64,000 nt of DNA, from NCBI GenBank assembly GCA_024644595.1, contig JAHEHL010000009.1, positions 478,893 through 542,892 of the forward strand. Direction: 5' to 3'. The notes beneath the pieces are model-generated. The model was not told the origin of the DNA. It made no database searches and saw nothing but the letters and a program-made list of their open reading frames with translations. Position numbers and translations under genes: made by a program. Positions 51,664 through 63,592 of the stretch are shown here, in pieces. Positions within the stretch are counted from its first letter, which is position 1. Each line of letters opens with the position of its first letter. The DNA comes from Porticoccaceae bacterium (lineage in GTDB: Bacteria > Pseudomonadota > Gammaproteobacteria > Pseudomonadales > Porticoccaceae).

Positions 51664-52194
51664 TTACGCCGCTTCCTCTTTTTGAGTTTTAACTGCAGCC
51701 ACAACACGGGTTACTTTTGATGGAACTTCGTTGAAAGTTCTCACCAACTTGGTAACCGGAGCTAATGTAACGGCCGCCAACATACCGAGCGCTTGATGAA
51801 GCGTCGGAAGATTGGCGAGCATGTCAATTTGCTCACTCGCAAGTAACTGGCCACTGACCGAGAGCGCCTTGACTTCAAATTCTTTGTTTTCTTTCGCAAA
51901 GTCTTTGAAAAGTCTCGCGGCGGCACCTGGATCCTCCATAGAGAAACCAAACAATGATGGACCGACCAAAACTTCTTCTACGCATGCGTAGTCAGTTTCA
52001 GAGAATGCTCGCTTAGCTAAAGTGTTGCGGACAACGCGCAACTGCACGTTTTCTGCTCGAGCTTTAGCACGCAGAGCATTCATAGCGGTAACATCAACGC
52101 CACGGGCGTCGGCAATCACTAGAGACAAAGCTTGAGCTGCTGTTTCACTTACTTCAGCAACAATTGCTTTCTTGCCTTCGAGATTCAATGCCAC
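51664..52194 (-). CDS. rplJ: 50S ribosomal protein L10, GTG start
   Basis: A 176-residue stalk base protein that anchors L7/L12 dimers and, in complex with them, represses its own mRNA. MALNLEGKKAIVAEVSETA, VVRNTLAKRAF. The start is a GTG at 52192-52194 with GGAG seven bases upstream. About ten residues longer than E. coli L10. Confidence 0.97.
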   Translation of the reverse strand: MALNLEGKKAIVAEVSETAAQALSLVIADARGVDVTAMNALRAKARAENVQLRVVRNTLAKRAFSETDYACVEEVLVGPSLFGFSMEDPGAAARLFKDFAKENKEFEVKALSVSGQLLASEQIDMLANLPTLHQALGMLAAVTLAPVTKLVRTFNEVPSKVTRVVAAVKTQKEEAA

Positions 52195-52437
52195 AATAAA
52201 TCTCCTGCTTTTACCTGAGTTTCGGCCGAAAACTAATGTCTTCGACCACCTCGGCGAATTGTATCCAGTGCAACTAATCCTGTACTGGGTTCACCGTTTG
52301 CGTAGGAAAATTAACGCAGCCTAACACCGCTCTAATTTATTAATCCCCTTCGGGAACCTACGGTCTTTAACGGCTCACGCCAGCGTTTAGCCGGCGCAAA
52401 CCCCAAAGCCTGTTTGGCGGGACTGTCCGCCGATCGA
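52195..52437 (-). promoter_or_regulatory. L10 leader region (rplA-rplJ spacer)
   Basis: A 243-base spacer between rplA and rplJ without a gene. It contains several complementary segments on the minus strand (for example CGTAGG and CCTACG about 60 bases apart, and GGCGG with CCGCC directly after rplA). In gammaproteobacteria this spacer carries the L10(L12) binding site for autoregulation; I infer the same here from position and length, without confirming the motif. A TACAAT box near the middle might be a secondary promoter. Confidence 0.55.
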
Positions 52438-53133
52438 TTAAGCGCCCAGAGAGCCCTGATCAATCATTAATCCTGGACCCATGGTGGAAGATACGGTGAT
52501 CTTCTTCATGTAGACACCTTTTGCAGATGCCGGCTTGGCCTTGGCCAGGTCAGCGATCAGCGCATTAAGATTCTCTTTCAGCGCAGACGCCTCAAACGTC
52601 GCCACACCAATACCACCGTGAATAATGCCGTTCTTATCAGCGCGGAAACGTATTTGACCCGCCTTGGCATTTTTGACTGCGGTTGCAACATCTGGCGTCA
52701 CGGTTCCTGATTTAGGATTTGGCATCAGACCACGGGGGCCGAGCACTTTACCCAGAAGACCGACAACACGCATAGCATCAGGAGCAGCAATAACAACATC
52801 AAAATCCATGTTGCCGCCCTTAATATCGTCAGCTAGCTCGTCCATACCGACCAGCTCAGCACCAGCAGCTTTCGCCGCCTCTGCTGCCTCGCCCTGAGCA
52901 AAGACACATACACGGACATCTTTACCAGAACCATTTGGCAAGGTGGTAGCACCACGAACAATCTGGTCCGACTTGCGCGGATCAATACCGAGATTGATAG
53001 CAACATCAATCGTTTCGTTGAACTTAACCGCTGACAACTCCTTCAGCAGGTTCAACGCTTCGTCGGCAGAATACAACTTGCCGGCTTCAATTTTTTCATT
53101 AATAGCGCGACGACGCTTGGATAGCTTAGGCAT
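52438..53133 (-). CDS. rplA: 50S ribosomal protein L1
   Basis: A 231-residue L1-stalk protein and translational repressor of the L11 operon in E. coli. [39 protein letters not shown] and the C-terminal MGPGLMID are conserved. Directly abuts rplK with no spacer. Confidence 0.98.
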   Translation of the reverse strand: MPKLSKRRRAINEKIEAGKLYSADEALNLLKELSAVKFNETIDVAINLGIDPRKSDQIVRGATTLPNGSGKDVRVCVFAQGEAAEAAKAAGAELVGMDELADDIKGGNMDFDVVIAAPDAMRVVGLLGKVLGPRGLMPNPKSGTVTPDVATAVKNAKAGQIRFRADKNGIIHGGIGVATFEASALKENLNALIADLAKAKPASAKGVYMKKITVSSTMGPGLMIDQGSLGA

Positions 53134-53565
53134 TTACACACCCTCCGTTTCAAGACCCATTGAACGGGCAGAGCCGGCAATGGTGCGCACCGCGGCATCC
53201 ATATCAGCTGCGGTCAGATCAGGTTCTTTTGTGGTAGCAATCTCTTCAAGCTGTGCGCGCGTCACTTTACCAACCTTGTTGGTGTTGGGACGACCACTGC
53301 CGCTTTTGATACCGGCCGCTTTTTTCAACAGGAATGATGCTGGTGGAGTCTTCATCTCGAAAGTGAAGCTGCGATCAGCATAAACCGTAATAACGACGGG
53401 CACAGGAGCACCCTGCTCAATGCCTTGCGTCTGGGCATTGAAGCCCTTACAGAATTCCATGATATTAACGCCGTGCTGACCCAGTGCTGGACCTACAGGG
53501 GGACTTGGATTGGCCTGACCGGCAGGCACTTGCAGCTTGATATAAGCTGTAACTTTCTTAGCCAT
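53134..53565 (-). CDS. rplK: 50S ribosomal protein L11
   Basis: A 143-residue GTPase-centre protein: [36 protein letters not shown] and [13 protein letters not shown]. Needed for RelA activation of the stringent response. The 123 bases before it should contain the L1 target of the L11 operon. Confidence 0.98.
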   Translation of the reverse strand: MAKKVTAYIKLQVPAGQANPSPPVGPALGQHGVNIMEFCKGFNAQTQGIEQGAPVPVVITVYADRSFTFEMKTPPASFLLKKAAGIKSGSGRPNTNKVGKVTRAQLEEIATTKEPDLTAADMDAAVRTIAGSARSMGLETEGV

Positions 53566-53688
53566 CTTTTTTCTCCACTAATGGGTGTTAGCGCCTCCAG
53601 ACTGCTGCTGCAACCACTGCAGTAACCGACCTTCTCTGGCTCCCCGACAGGTCAGCGGAATTGCCAACCTATCAATTAAAACTTTCTA

Positions 53689-54222
53689 TCAGGCTTTTTC
53701 GACCTGAGTAAACTCAAGCTCAACCGGCGTTGAGCGGCCGAAAATCGACACGGCTACACGGAGCCGGCTCTTTTCGTAATTAACTTCTTCAACCGTACCG
53801 TTAAAGTCATTGAACGGTCCATCGGTTACGCGGACCATCTCGCCAGGTTCAAACATGGTCTTCGGACGCGGAGCCTCTTCTGAATCGTGCACTCTCTGCA
53901 AAATCAATTCCGCTTCTTTATCAGTAATTGGCGCCGGCTTGTCCGCTTTGCCACCAATAAAGCCCATCACGCGTGGCGTTTCCTTGACCAGGTGCCAGGT
54001 ATCATCGTCCAGCAACATCTGAACCAAAACATAACCAGGGAAAAACATTCGCTCGCTGGTACGCTTAGCGCCACCGCGCATCTCAACCACCTCTTCGGTG
54101 GGAACCAGAATTTCACCAAATCTGTCTTGCAACCCGTGAAGCTGAACGCGATCCTGCAGTGCAATCGCTACTTTCTTCTCGTAACCCGAGTAAGCATGTA
54201 CCACATACCAACGCATTGACAT
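53689..54222 (-). CDS. nusG: Transcription elongation/antitermination factor NusG
   Basis: A 177-residue factor: N-terminal NGN domain ([26 protein letters not shown]) and C-terminal KOW domain ([22 protein letters not shown]). The first or third codon could be the start. Nine bases after secE. Confidence 0.98.
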   Translation of the reverse strand: MSMRWYVVHAYSGYEKKVAIALQDRVQLHGLQDRFGEILVPTEEVVEMRGGAKRTSERMFFPGYVLVQMLLDDDTWHLVKETPRVMGFIGGKADKPAPITDKEAELILQRVHDSEEAPRPKTMFEPGEMVRVTDGPFNDFNGTVEEVNYEKSRLRVAVSIFGRSTPVELEFTQVEKA

Positions 54223-54231
54223 GCCTTTCTC

Positions 54232-54600
54232 CTAGCCCATTATCTGTGCTGCGCCCCAACTCAGCAGAGAATCAATTCCCCACAGAATCAGTGACATTAA
54301 TAAAATAACCGCAACCACAATCAACGTGGTCTGGTTGCGCTCTTGCTTGGTTGGCCAGACAACTTTGCGCCATTCAGTACGCGCGCCGATCGCCAGCTCA
54401 ACAAGTGCCGAACCCTTGCTAGTCCGCGCGGCAGCAAAGCCGGCGACCAGAACGGCAACAAGCATACCAATAACCCGGTAGAGAACAGATTCAGCCGCAA
54501 AATACCAATTCGCGTAAATAGCTCCGCCCAGCACAAGCACTGTGATCGACCACTTAAGCCAATCCAACCGAAACTCTTTATCTTCTGTTGCAACACTCAT
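54232..54600 (-). CDS. secE: Preprotein translocase subunit SecE
   Basis: A 122-residue inner membrane protein with three hydrophobic segments, the longer gammaproteobacterial form. The conserved ARTEWRKVVWPTKQERNQTTLIV amphipathic region precedes the last segment. It follows tRNA-Trp by 22 bases, so they probably share a transcript. Confidence 0.96.
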   Translation of the reverse strand: MSVATEDKEFRLDWLKWSITVLVLGGAIYANWYFAAESVLYRVIGMLVAVLVAGFAAARTSKGSALVELAIGARTEWRKVVWPTKQERNQTTLIVVAVILLMSLILWGIDSLLSWGAAQIMG

Positions 54601-54622
54601 TAACGCGTCCCGAACTTATAAG

Positions 54623-54698
54623 TGGCAGGCCAGGAGGGACTCGAACCCCCAACAGCCGGTTTTGGAGACCGGTGCTCTACCAATTGAACTACTGGCCT
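54623..54698 (-). tRNA. tRNA-Trp (CCA)
   Basis: A 76-base cloverleaf with encoded CCA. Acceptor AGGCCAG pairs with CTGGCCT; anticodon loop CTCCAAA gives CCA; GTTCGAGTCC is the T loop. It sits between tuf and secE as in Pseudomonas. Confidence 0.97.
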
Positions 54699-54734
54699 AC
54701 AATAATTTTATTGCTTTCCCTATCTGACAGCTAA

Positions 54735-54760
54735 GCCGAGGCACCTGTCGATGCCTCGGC
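54735..54760 (-). other. Hairpin between the second tuf gene and tRNA-Trp
   Basis: A perfect 9-bp stem GCCGAGGCA/TGCCTCGGC with an eight-base loop. No T-tract follows, so it is more likely a processing or partial-termination structure than a full terminator, allowing transcription into tRNA-Trp and secE. Confidence 0.55.
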
Positions 54761-54786
54761 TCTACGCTTTCAATCGTCGCTATTAC

Positions 54787-56010
54787 TTATTCGATAATCT
54801 TCGCAACAACGCCGGCACCAACCGTTCGGCCACCTTCACGGATAGCAAAACGCAGGCCTTCTTCCATCGCAATCGGGTGGATCAGCGTGACTTCCATCTG
54901 CACGTTGTCACCAGGCATGACCATTTCAGTTCCCTCTGGCAGCTCACACGCGCCTGTCACGTCAGTGGTGCGGAAGTAAAACTGTGGACGGTAGCCTTTG
55001 AAGAATGGCGTGTGACGCCCGCCTTCATCTTTGGACAAGACATACACTTCTGAGGTGAACTTGGTGTGCGGCTTCACTGAACCGGGCTTGGCCAGTACCT
55101 GTCCGCGCTGCACGTCTTCTCGCTTGGTGCCACGCAGTAAGATGCCGCAGTTCTCGCCTGCACGACCTTCGTCAAGCAGCTTGCGGAACATTTCGACACC
55201 TGTACAGGTGGTCTTGACGGTGTCGACGATGCCGATGATTTCTACTTCTTCGCCTACTTTGACGACGCCGCGCTCGACACGTCCCGTTACTACGGTGCCG
55301 CGACCAGCAATGGAGAAGACGTCTTCAATCGGCATCAGGAACGCTTGGTCAATCGCGCGCACGGGCTCTGGAATGTAGCTGTCGAGTGCTTCTACCAGCT
55401 TCTTGACTGCGGTGGTGCCAAGCTCGTTGTCATCTCGTCCTTCGAGCGCCATCAGCGCTGAACCCACGATGATCGGGGTGTCGTCGCCGGGGAATTCATA
55501 GGTGTCGAGCAGCTCGCGCAGTTCCATTTCTACCAGCTCGAGCATTTCTGCATATTCTTCTGAGTCGACGCCGCCACAGTCTTCTGCAAGCAGGTCAGCT
55601 TTGTTCAAAAATACCAGTACGTACGGTACGCCAACCTGACGTGACAGCAGGATGTGCTCGCGTGTCTGGGGCATCGGGCCGTCTGTCGCTCCACAGACCA
55701 GTATCGCGCCGTCCATCTGCGCGGCACCGGTGATCATGTTTTTGACATAGTCGGCGTGGCCTGGGCAGTCTACGTGCGCGTAGTGACGTATCGGGGAGTC
55801 ATACTCAACGTGGGCTGTCGAGATGGTGATGCCGCGCTCGCGCTCTTCAGGGGCGTTGTCAATCTGATCGAAGGCTTTCATTTCGCCTCCCCATACTTCT
55901 GAACAAACCCGGGTCATCGCCGCTGTCAGTGTCGTTTTACCATGGTCTACGTGCCCAATGGTGCCTACGTTCACGTGCGGCTTGTTTCTTTCAAATTTTG
56001 CTTTTGCCAT
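54787..56010 (-). CDS. tuf: Elongation factor Tu (copy 2)
   Basis: A 407-residue EF-Tu with the same protein and, wherever I compared, the same nucleotide sequence as copy 1. Identity extends 13 bases upstream of the ATG, through the AGGAG ribosome binding site, and stops exactly at the stop codon. The frame is open to 56034, but the ATG at 56008-56010 matches copy 1. It is the tufB-type copy, cotranscribed after four tRNA genes. Confidence 0.98.
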   Translation of the reverse strand: MAKAKFERNKPHVNVGTIGHVDHGKTTLTAAMTRVCSEVWGGEMKAFDQIDNAPEERERGITISTAHVEYDSPIRHYAHVDCPGHADYVKNMITGAAQMDGAILVCGATDGPMPQTREHILLSRQVGVPYVLVFLNKADLLAEDCGGVDSEEYAEMLELVEMELRELLDTYEFPGDDTPIIVGSALMALEGRDDNELGTTAVKKLVEALDSYIPEPVRAIDQAFLMPIEDVFSIAGRGTVVTGRVERGVVKVGEEVEIIGIVDTVKTTCTGVEMFRKLLDEGRAGENCGILLRGTKREDVQRGQVLAKPGSVKPHTKFTSEVYVLSKDEGGRHTPFFKGYRPQFYFRTTDVTGACELPEGTEMVMPGDNVQMEVTLIHPIAMEEGLRFAIREGGRTVGAGVVAKIIE

Positions 56011-56189
56011 CTCAGTGTCTCCTAATCGGAACATTAGCGGGCCGTTAACCTAATCCAGCTAATGCCCTTACATTTAAATCTAACTGCCTAGCCTTGCCAT
56101 GTGATCAAGCTGCTGACCGTAATGGCCTGGCAGGACCACTCTTATTACTACTTATTACACACGCAGAAACTGTGCGTTCTACGAATATA

Positions 56190-56265
<76 letters not shown>

Positions 56266-56284
56266 ACATACCTTTACCAAAAAC

Positions 56285-56358
<74 letters not shown>

Positions 56359-56433
56359 TTGAACCCACTTACTCTTCAAGTCGCGCCGATCCCTGTTACC
56401 CCGAATCGTGCAGTTCAGGGCTGTGTAAAACTA

Positions 56434-56517
56434 TGGTGGCGGGAGGTGGATTCGAACCACCGAAGCTTTCGCGTCAGATTTACAGTCTGATCCCTTTGGC
56501 CGCTCGGGAATCCCGCC
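56434..56517 (-). tRNA. tRNA-Tyr (GTA)
   Basis: 84 bases with a long variable arm and encoded CCA; acceptor GGCGGGA/TCCCGCC; anticodon loop CTGTAAA gives GTA. Matches tyrU in the E. coli tufB operon. The 166 bases between it and the next tRNA hold no gene I recognise. Confidence 0.97.
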
Positions 56518-56683
56518 TTAAACTCTTGAAACTTTCTACTGCGTTTCCAGTTTCGCTTTTCGAAGTCACCCTACAGCAAGCAAGCTGCAGGAATATTACC
56601 TGCAGAGCAGCTTCAAAAAAGGCCGTGTATTCTCTTCGTCTGGCAGTATATTGTCAACAATATTAGTACCTTAGAGAGAAAAA

Positions 56684-56759
56684 TGGAGCTGGCGAGAGGA
56701 GTCGAACCCCCGACCGGCTGATTACAAGTCAGCTGCTCTACCAACTGAGCTACGCCAGC
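56684..56759 (-). tRNA. tRNA-Thr (TGT)
   Basis: 76 bases with encoded CCA; acceptor GCTGGCG/CGCCAGC; anticodon loop CTTGTAA gives TGT. First gene of the tRNA-tuf operon, matching thrU. Confidence 0.97.
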
Positions 56760-56778
56760 ATCTCAATAACGGAGCGCG

Positions 56779-56807
56779 ATTCTAGTGAAAGTCAGGCGTA
56801 TTAGCAA
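56779..56807 (-). promoter_or_regulatory. tRNA-tuf operon promoter
   Basis: Minus strand: TTGCTA (56802-56807), 17 bases, TAGAAT (56779-56784), then CGCGCTCC. The -10 ends about 19 bases before tRNA-Thr(TGT). The promoter overlaps the last codons of the upstream SPOR-like gene. Confidence 0.85.
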
Positions 56808-57249
56808 CCTTCATGCAGTCTTCAAGGGATCTTTTTTTTGCCGCAAATTGAGCCCAAGACTGGGGAGGAATATTTGAACGTTCAAGGGCAGGTATTTTCA
56901 ACCAAAACTCGGCAGCTTTGGATACAACAATCCACTGGTCATTATCAGCCAAGCCAGGCACTAATGTCACAAGAGCATCACGGGCCTGGATCTGCTCACT
57001 AAATGGGCCAATAAAAAAACATTGCGTAGATTCGAGTGTTCCGGAAGAGTCAGGCTTTGACTCTGGCAGGACATCTGGTGCCTCTCGCTCGCGCGGAGAC
57101 AGCTCTGACAATAGTCGCAGTTTGCTGAGATGATCCGGGGGCTGCAGTTCGGAGGACCCAGGGTTCACGTCGGGTTGAGGCGGGATATTGGTCATCATTA
57201 GAAAGCCAAGCAGGTTAACCAAGACAACCACGCTGACCACTATTTTCAT
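56782..57249 (-). CDS. SPOR-like domain protein with N-terminal membrane anchor
   Basis: A 155-residue protein: an N-terminal hydrophobic segment (about 3-21), a Pro/Ser/Glu-rich linker (22-75), and a C-terminal domain starting CFFIGPFSEQIQARDALVTL that has the SPOR pattern (peptidoglycan-binding, septal). It overlaps coaX by four bases. The same small gene follows coaX in Pseudomonas. A role at the cell wall is inferred from the domain only; conservation is weak. Confidence 0.7.
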   Translation of the reverse strand: MKIVVSVVVLVNLLGFLMMTNIPPQPDVNPGSSELQPPDHLSKLRLLSELSPREREAPDVLPESKPDSSGTLESTQCFFIGPFSEQIQARDALVTLVPGLADNDQWIVVSKAAEFWLKIPALERSNIPPQSWAQFAAKKRSLEDCMKVANTPDFH

Positions 57250-57986
57250 TGGCTACCACCTGATACAAAACATACCTGCTCTACCGAGAGGCCATCGAGC
57301 ACAAGGTCGGGAATATAGTCTCCAGGCCTTGCAAGCTGGCTATTAAGCAGCTCGCCATCGCCGCCTGTAATAACCAAGTCTGCACTATATGACGCCAGCA
57401 AACGCTCGATTAAGGCTACCAACATGAATGAACAGCCTTTGCCGACAGCCTGTTCCGTGTTGATACCGGGAATACTGAGACTATCACTATGCTGTTGATC
57501 AACCTTCACTCGGTCAGTTCCTTTCCAAAGTGCAGCGTGCATAAGCGTTATGCCCGGCACTATGTAGCCTCCTCGGTGACGGCCCCGATCATCGACCATA
57601 TCAATAGTGACCGCACTGCCGGCATCGACAATAATCAGAGGTGCTTGGCGGCCATCGGAGGCCGCTAAAATTGCCATCCAACGGTCGACGCCAAGTTTCT
57701 CAGGATGTTCATAGCCACAGATAACGCTGCCGACCTGTTGGCTTACCTGGGCCAGTTGGAGATCCAAATTGTACTGAGCGGCCAGCTGCGCTACAAGGAG
57801 AGCGGCAACCGATTCGCCGGCGACATTACACAGCTGCGCTTTCTTCAGGGATGAGATAATGGGGAGCCTTAGGGCCTCACCGTCAATAAACGAGCGCGTC
57901 AGCTGATGGCCATCAGCAATGGTCGTACCCGCATCGATAATTCGCCACTTGATCCGCGTATTACCCGCATCGATCTGTAAAATCAT
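57246..57986 (-). CDS. coaX: Type III pantothenate kinase
   Basis: A 246-residue kinase for the first step of coenzyme A synthesis. The ASKHA-fold motifs are MILQIDAGNTRIKWR (phosphate 1), CGYEHPEKLGVDRW, and IIVDAGSAVTIDMVD (phosphate 2) with RGGYIVPG. Overlaps birA by four bases at its start and the SPOR-like gene by four at its end. Confidence 0.95.
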   Translation of the reverse strand: MILQIDAGNTRIKWRIIDAGTTIADGHQLTRSFIDGEALRLPIISSLKKAQLCNVAGESVAALLVAQLAAQYNLDLQLAQVSQQVGSVICGYEHPEKLGVDRWMAILAASDGRQAPLIIVDAGSAVTIDMVDDRGRHRGGYIVPGITLMHAALWKGTDRVKVDQQHSDSLSIPGINTEQAVGKGCSFMLVALIERLLASYSADLVITGGDGELLNSQLARPGDYIPDLVLDGLSVEQVCFVSGGSQ

Positions 57987-59002
57987 TTAGCCAACCTTAA
58001 ACTCAGCTCCCCGCCAATAAACCGCTCAACCCTGCCATCTGACAGCTGCAGACGCAGAGCGCCATCCTTATCGACACCTTTGACCACGCCATTTATCGAT
58101 TCTTTCGCTGTGCTGATCGTAGCCTGCTGATTATAAAAAGCGTCTGCCGCCTGCCACTCGTCACAATAGGCCGCAAATCCCCGAGACTCAAAATCACCTA
58201 ATAACAAGATAATTTCTGATATCAAAGCCGCCGCAAGTCGATTCCTCGAAGGTGTTTTTAACGGCTCACCCGAAGGGCGGTTTTCTTTTAGCAGCGTGGC
58301 GATATCGGTCCATTCCTGCTCGATACGCGAGCCGGACTTTGCTGGCATTGACACATTCAGACCGACACCAATAATGACACTACAGTGCCCGACCGGATCC
58401 CCGATCATCTCAAGCAAGATCCCGCCAAGCTTTTTATTATCGACATAAATATCATTTGGCCACTTGAGCTGCACAGACTGCAATCCGTAATCTGACAGGG
58501 CACGCTTGACTGCCACGCCAACAGCCAGGCTCAACCCCTGAAGCGCTTGAGCGCCATCGTTAAAGTCCCAGATGATCGATAGGTAAATATTCGCCGCAAA
58601 CGGGCTTATCCAGACTTTACCTCGGCGGCCGCGGCCTGCACTTTGCTGCTCGGCTAGAATCACCGTGCCCGTCGCAGCTTGCCTCTCGGCCAATTCGCGA
58701 GCAAATTTGTTCGTCGAGTCAATGTGTTGAAAAACCTGCAACTCCCTTATCGAATTCGACACATCCTGTGAGAACCCAGCTCGAAGCTTTTGCTCTTCAA
58801 GCAGGTCGAGCCCACCCATAATTCGATAGCCAGTCCCCTTTACCGAATCCAGCTCGAGCCCAGCCGCTTCAAGCTTCTGAAGGTGTTTCCATACCGCAGC
58901 GCGGCTGCAGCCCAACTGTTTGCCCAAGCTTTCTCCAGAGTGAAACTCCCCATCACTGAGCAGCCTTAAAATATTTGTTTGAGTATCAGACACATCAGCC
59001 AT
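57983..59002 (-). CDS. birA: Biotin--protein ligase / biotin operon repressor
   Basis: A 339-residue bifunctional protein. N-terminal winged helix (about 8-62: GESLGKQLGCSRAAVWKHLQKL) implies DNA binding; the central ligase domain has SAGRGRRGKVWISP (biotin/ATP loop) and LKWPNDIYVDNKKLGGIL; the C-terminal SH3-like domain follows. Biotinylates the acetyl-CoA carboxylase carrier protein. No biotin operator or bio gene is in this window. Confidence 0.95.
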   Translation of the reverse strand: MADVSDTQTNILRLLSDGEFHSGESLGKQLGCSRAAVWKHLQKLEAAGLELDSVKGTGYRIMGGLDLLEEQKLRAGFSQDVSNSIRELQVFQHIDSTNKFARELAERQAATGTVILAEQQSAGRGRRGKVWISPFAANIYLSIIWDFNDGAQALQGLSLAVGVAVKRALSDYGLQSVQLKWPNDIYVDNKKLGGILLEMIGDPVGHCSVIIGVGLNVSMPAKSGSRIEQEWTDIATLLKENRPSGEPLKTPSRNRLAAALISEIILLLGDFESRGFAAYCDEWQAADAFYNQQATISTAKESINGVVKGVDKDGALRLQLSDGRVERFIGGELSLRLAK

Positions 59003-59010
59003 CCGTTAGA

Positions 59011-59808
59011 TTAATAAACCAGGTTAGCCCAGATAAAGCGTACGCCAAGCAGAAAAAGTAACAGCGCAAATAACTTCTTCAACACCAAGCCATCTAGGCG
59101 ATGTGCCAGCAAGGCGCCGAGTCGAGCGCAGGGTGTGCTCAACAAAATGATTCCGAACCAAGCCGGAAGAAATATATAACCGAGAGTATAGGCAGGCAAG
59201 CTGGCTGCAGGGCTATTTGCCGAACTATAAAGCAAGCTGGCCGCCAAGGCGATGGGAAATCCAACTGCGGCTGCAGAGCCGACAGCATGATGAATCCTAA
59301 CACCAAAAAACGTCAGCAGGGGCGCTGTCAAGGCGCCACCACCGATACCGAGCAGCGACGATAGGCCACCGATAGCAGTCCCCGCTAATGCCAAGATCAC
59401 AGTAGAGGGCCCACCGCGTAGTTGCTCAACAGGCTTGTAGAAAAGCATCTGCAATGCAATAAGAACAAGAAACCCGCCAAATACTAGCTGAAGAAACACT
59501 CCGCCCACAGAGAGCGCAAACAGCCCGCCAAGTATCGATCCAGCAACAATGCCTGGACTCAGTCTGAATACCAGATCCCAGCGCACAGCCGCGCGTTGGT
59601 GGTGCGTGTAAATTGACGTCATAGATGTAAATAATATTGTTGCCAGGGATGTGCCGATAGCCATATGAGTAGAAACATCCGCAGACATACCCTGCGCATC
59701 GAACGCAAAGATCAGGATTGGAACGATTACGACGCCGCCACCAACACCAAACAGCCCGCTTATCAGTCCCGCAATTGCGCCCAAGCCAAGATAAAGTAGG
59801 AAGTCCAT
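59011..59808 (-). CDS. TauE/SafE family sulfite/anion exporter-like permease
   Basis: A 265-residue inner membrane protein with about eight hydrophobic segments in two homologous halves, each carrying a glycine-rich signature (SGLFGVGGGVVIVP and SSLLGIGGGALTAPLL), typical of TauE/SafE (DUF81). The family exports sulfite, sulfoacetate and other organic anions, but substrate cannot be read. It lies eight bases before birA on the same strand; this position between birA and the rRNA operon is not the Pseudomonas arrangement as I know it. Confidence 0.9.
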   Translation of the reverse strand: MDFLLYLGLGAIAGLISGLFGVGGGVVIVPILIFAFDAQGMSADVSTHMAIGTSLATILFTSMTSIYTHHQRAAVRWDLVFRLSPGIVAGSILGGLFALSVGGVFLQLVFGGFLVLIALQMLFYKPVEQLRGGPSTVILALAGTAIGGLSSLLGIGGGALTAPLLTFFGVRIHHAVGSAAAVGFPIALAASLLYSSANSPAASLPAYTLGYIFLPAWFGIILLSTPCARLGALLAHRLDGLVLKKLFALLLFLLGVRFIWANLVY

Positions 59809-59910
59809 AAGCTTGTCAGCGACCGATAACCATTGAAAGAGTATCGCGAAGCTTACCTGATTATCGACTACTTGCCGATGCCTTTTGGCAGATCCATAAA
59901 TATCAAATAA

Positions 59911-59943
59911 AAAAAACCCCAGTACTTTCGGTACTGGGGTTTT
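59911..59943 (-). terminator. rRNA operon terminator
   Basis: A 13-bp stem (59913-59925 with 59931-59943) with a five-base loop, and a run of T on the minus strand following ACCCC-GGGGT. It lies about ten bases after the 5S gene. Confidence 0.93.
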
Positions 59944-59953
59944 CTATTTAGAA

Positions 59954-60071
59954 GCCTGGCGATGACCTACTCTCACATGGGGAAACCCCACACTACCATC
60001 GGCGATGAACCATTTCACTACTGAGTTCGGGATGGGATCAGGTGGTTCTAGTTCTCTATGGTCACCAGGCA
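59954..60071 (-). rRNA. rrf: 5S ribosomal RNA
   Basis: About 118 bases beginning TGCCTGGTGACCATAG and ending in the complementary CGCCAGGC; it contains CCCATCCCGAACTCAG (loop C region) and GTAGTGTGGGG. Ends are estimated from the terminal helix. Confidence 0.95.
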
Positions 60072-60195
60072 AACTGGCATGACCTCGAAGCATTGTGCTT
60101 CAGAGTCAAATTAGGTCGATGGCTGTCAAATATTGGTTTTTTCGTAGCCGGACTGTATTGAATACATATCCATCCGGATCTCGCTTGCATTATAT
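60072..60195 (-). other. 23S-5S spacer
   Basis: A 124-base spacer with a small hairpin (GAAGCA/TGCTTC) and the distal half of the 23S processing stem. No tRNA is present here. Confidence 0.7.
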
Positions 60196-63091
<2,896 letters not shown>

Positions 63092-63310
63092 ATATAGCAC
63101 AAGCGTGCAAGATTTTTCATTGTTGCGACGTACTATTTACATAGTACTAAGTAACAATTTCTCGCCGGACAGATTCATATAAAACACAATCTGGCCTTGA
63201 AAAAATTTACAATATTTAACAACCATCTTTTTAAAGAGCAACTGGCACAAAAAAAGCCAGTGATAAACAGTAATTTAACTATTTATCGCTAACTTCTTGG
63301 AACAGTGAAT
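63092..63310 (-). promoter_or_regulatory. tRNA-Ala to 23S spacer with boxA antitermination site
   Basis: On the minus strand TGCTCTTTAAAAA at 63228-63240 matches the rRNA boxA (E. coli TGCTCTTTAACAA), the RNA site for NusB-NusE. The proximal half of the 23S processing stem ends this region. Confidence 0.85.
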
Positions 63311-63386
63311 TGGTGGAGCTAAGCGGGATCGAACCGCTGACCTCCTGCGTGCAAGGCAGGCGCTCTCCCAGCTGAGCTATAGCCCC
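63311..63386 (-). tRNA. tRNA-Ala (TGC)
   Basis: 76 bases with encoded CCA; anticodon loop CTTGCAC gives TGC. Second tRNA of the 16S-23S spacer. Confidence 0.97.
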
Positions 63387-63402
63387 AATTTAACAAAAAA
63401 AT

Positions 63403-63479
<77 letters not shown>

Positions 63480-63592
63480 AATTCTTTCCCGACGGGGTCG
63501 TAGCAGCCCGATCGGCATACCATAATTCACTGCTAGCCATATTTTAATCAAACAATGCGTGTGAGCACTTACTAACCGAAAGGATTTTCGTT

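Noticed and set aside
56011..56189. Possible additional tRNA between tRNA-Thr(GGT) and tuf
   Set aside because: Short complementary segments are present but no cloverleaf or T-loop sequence.
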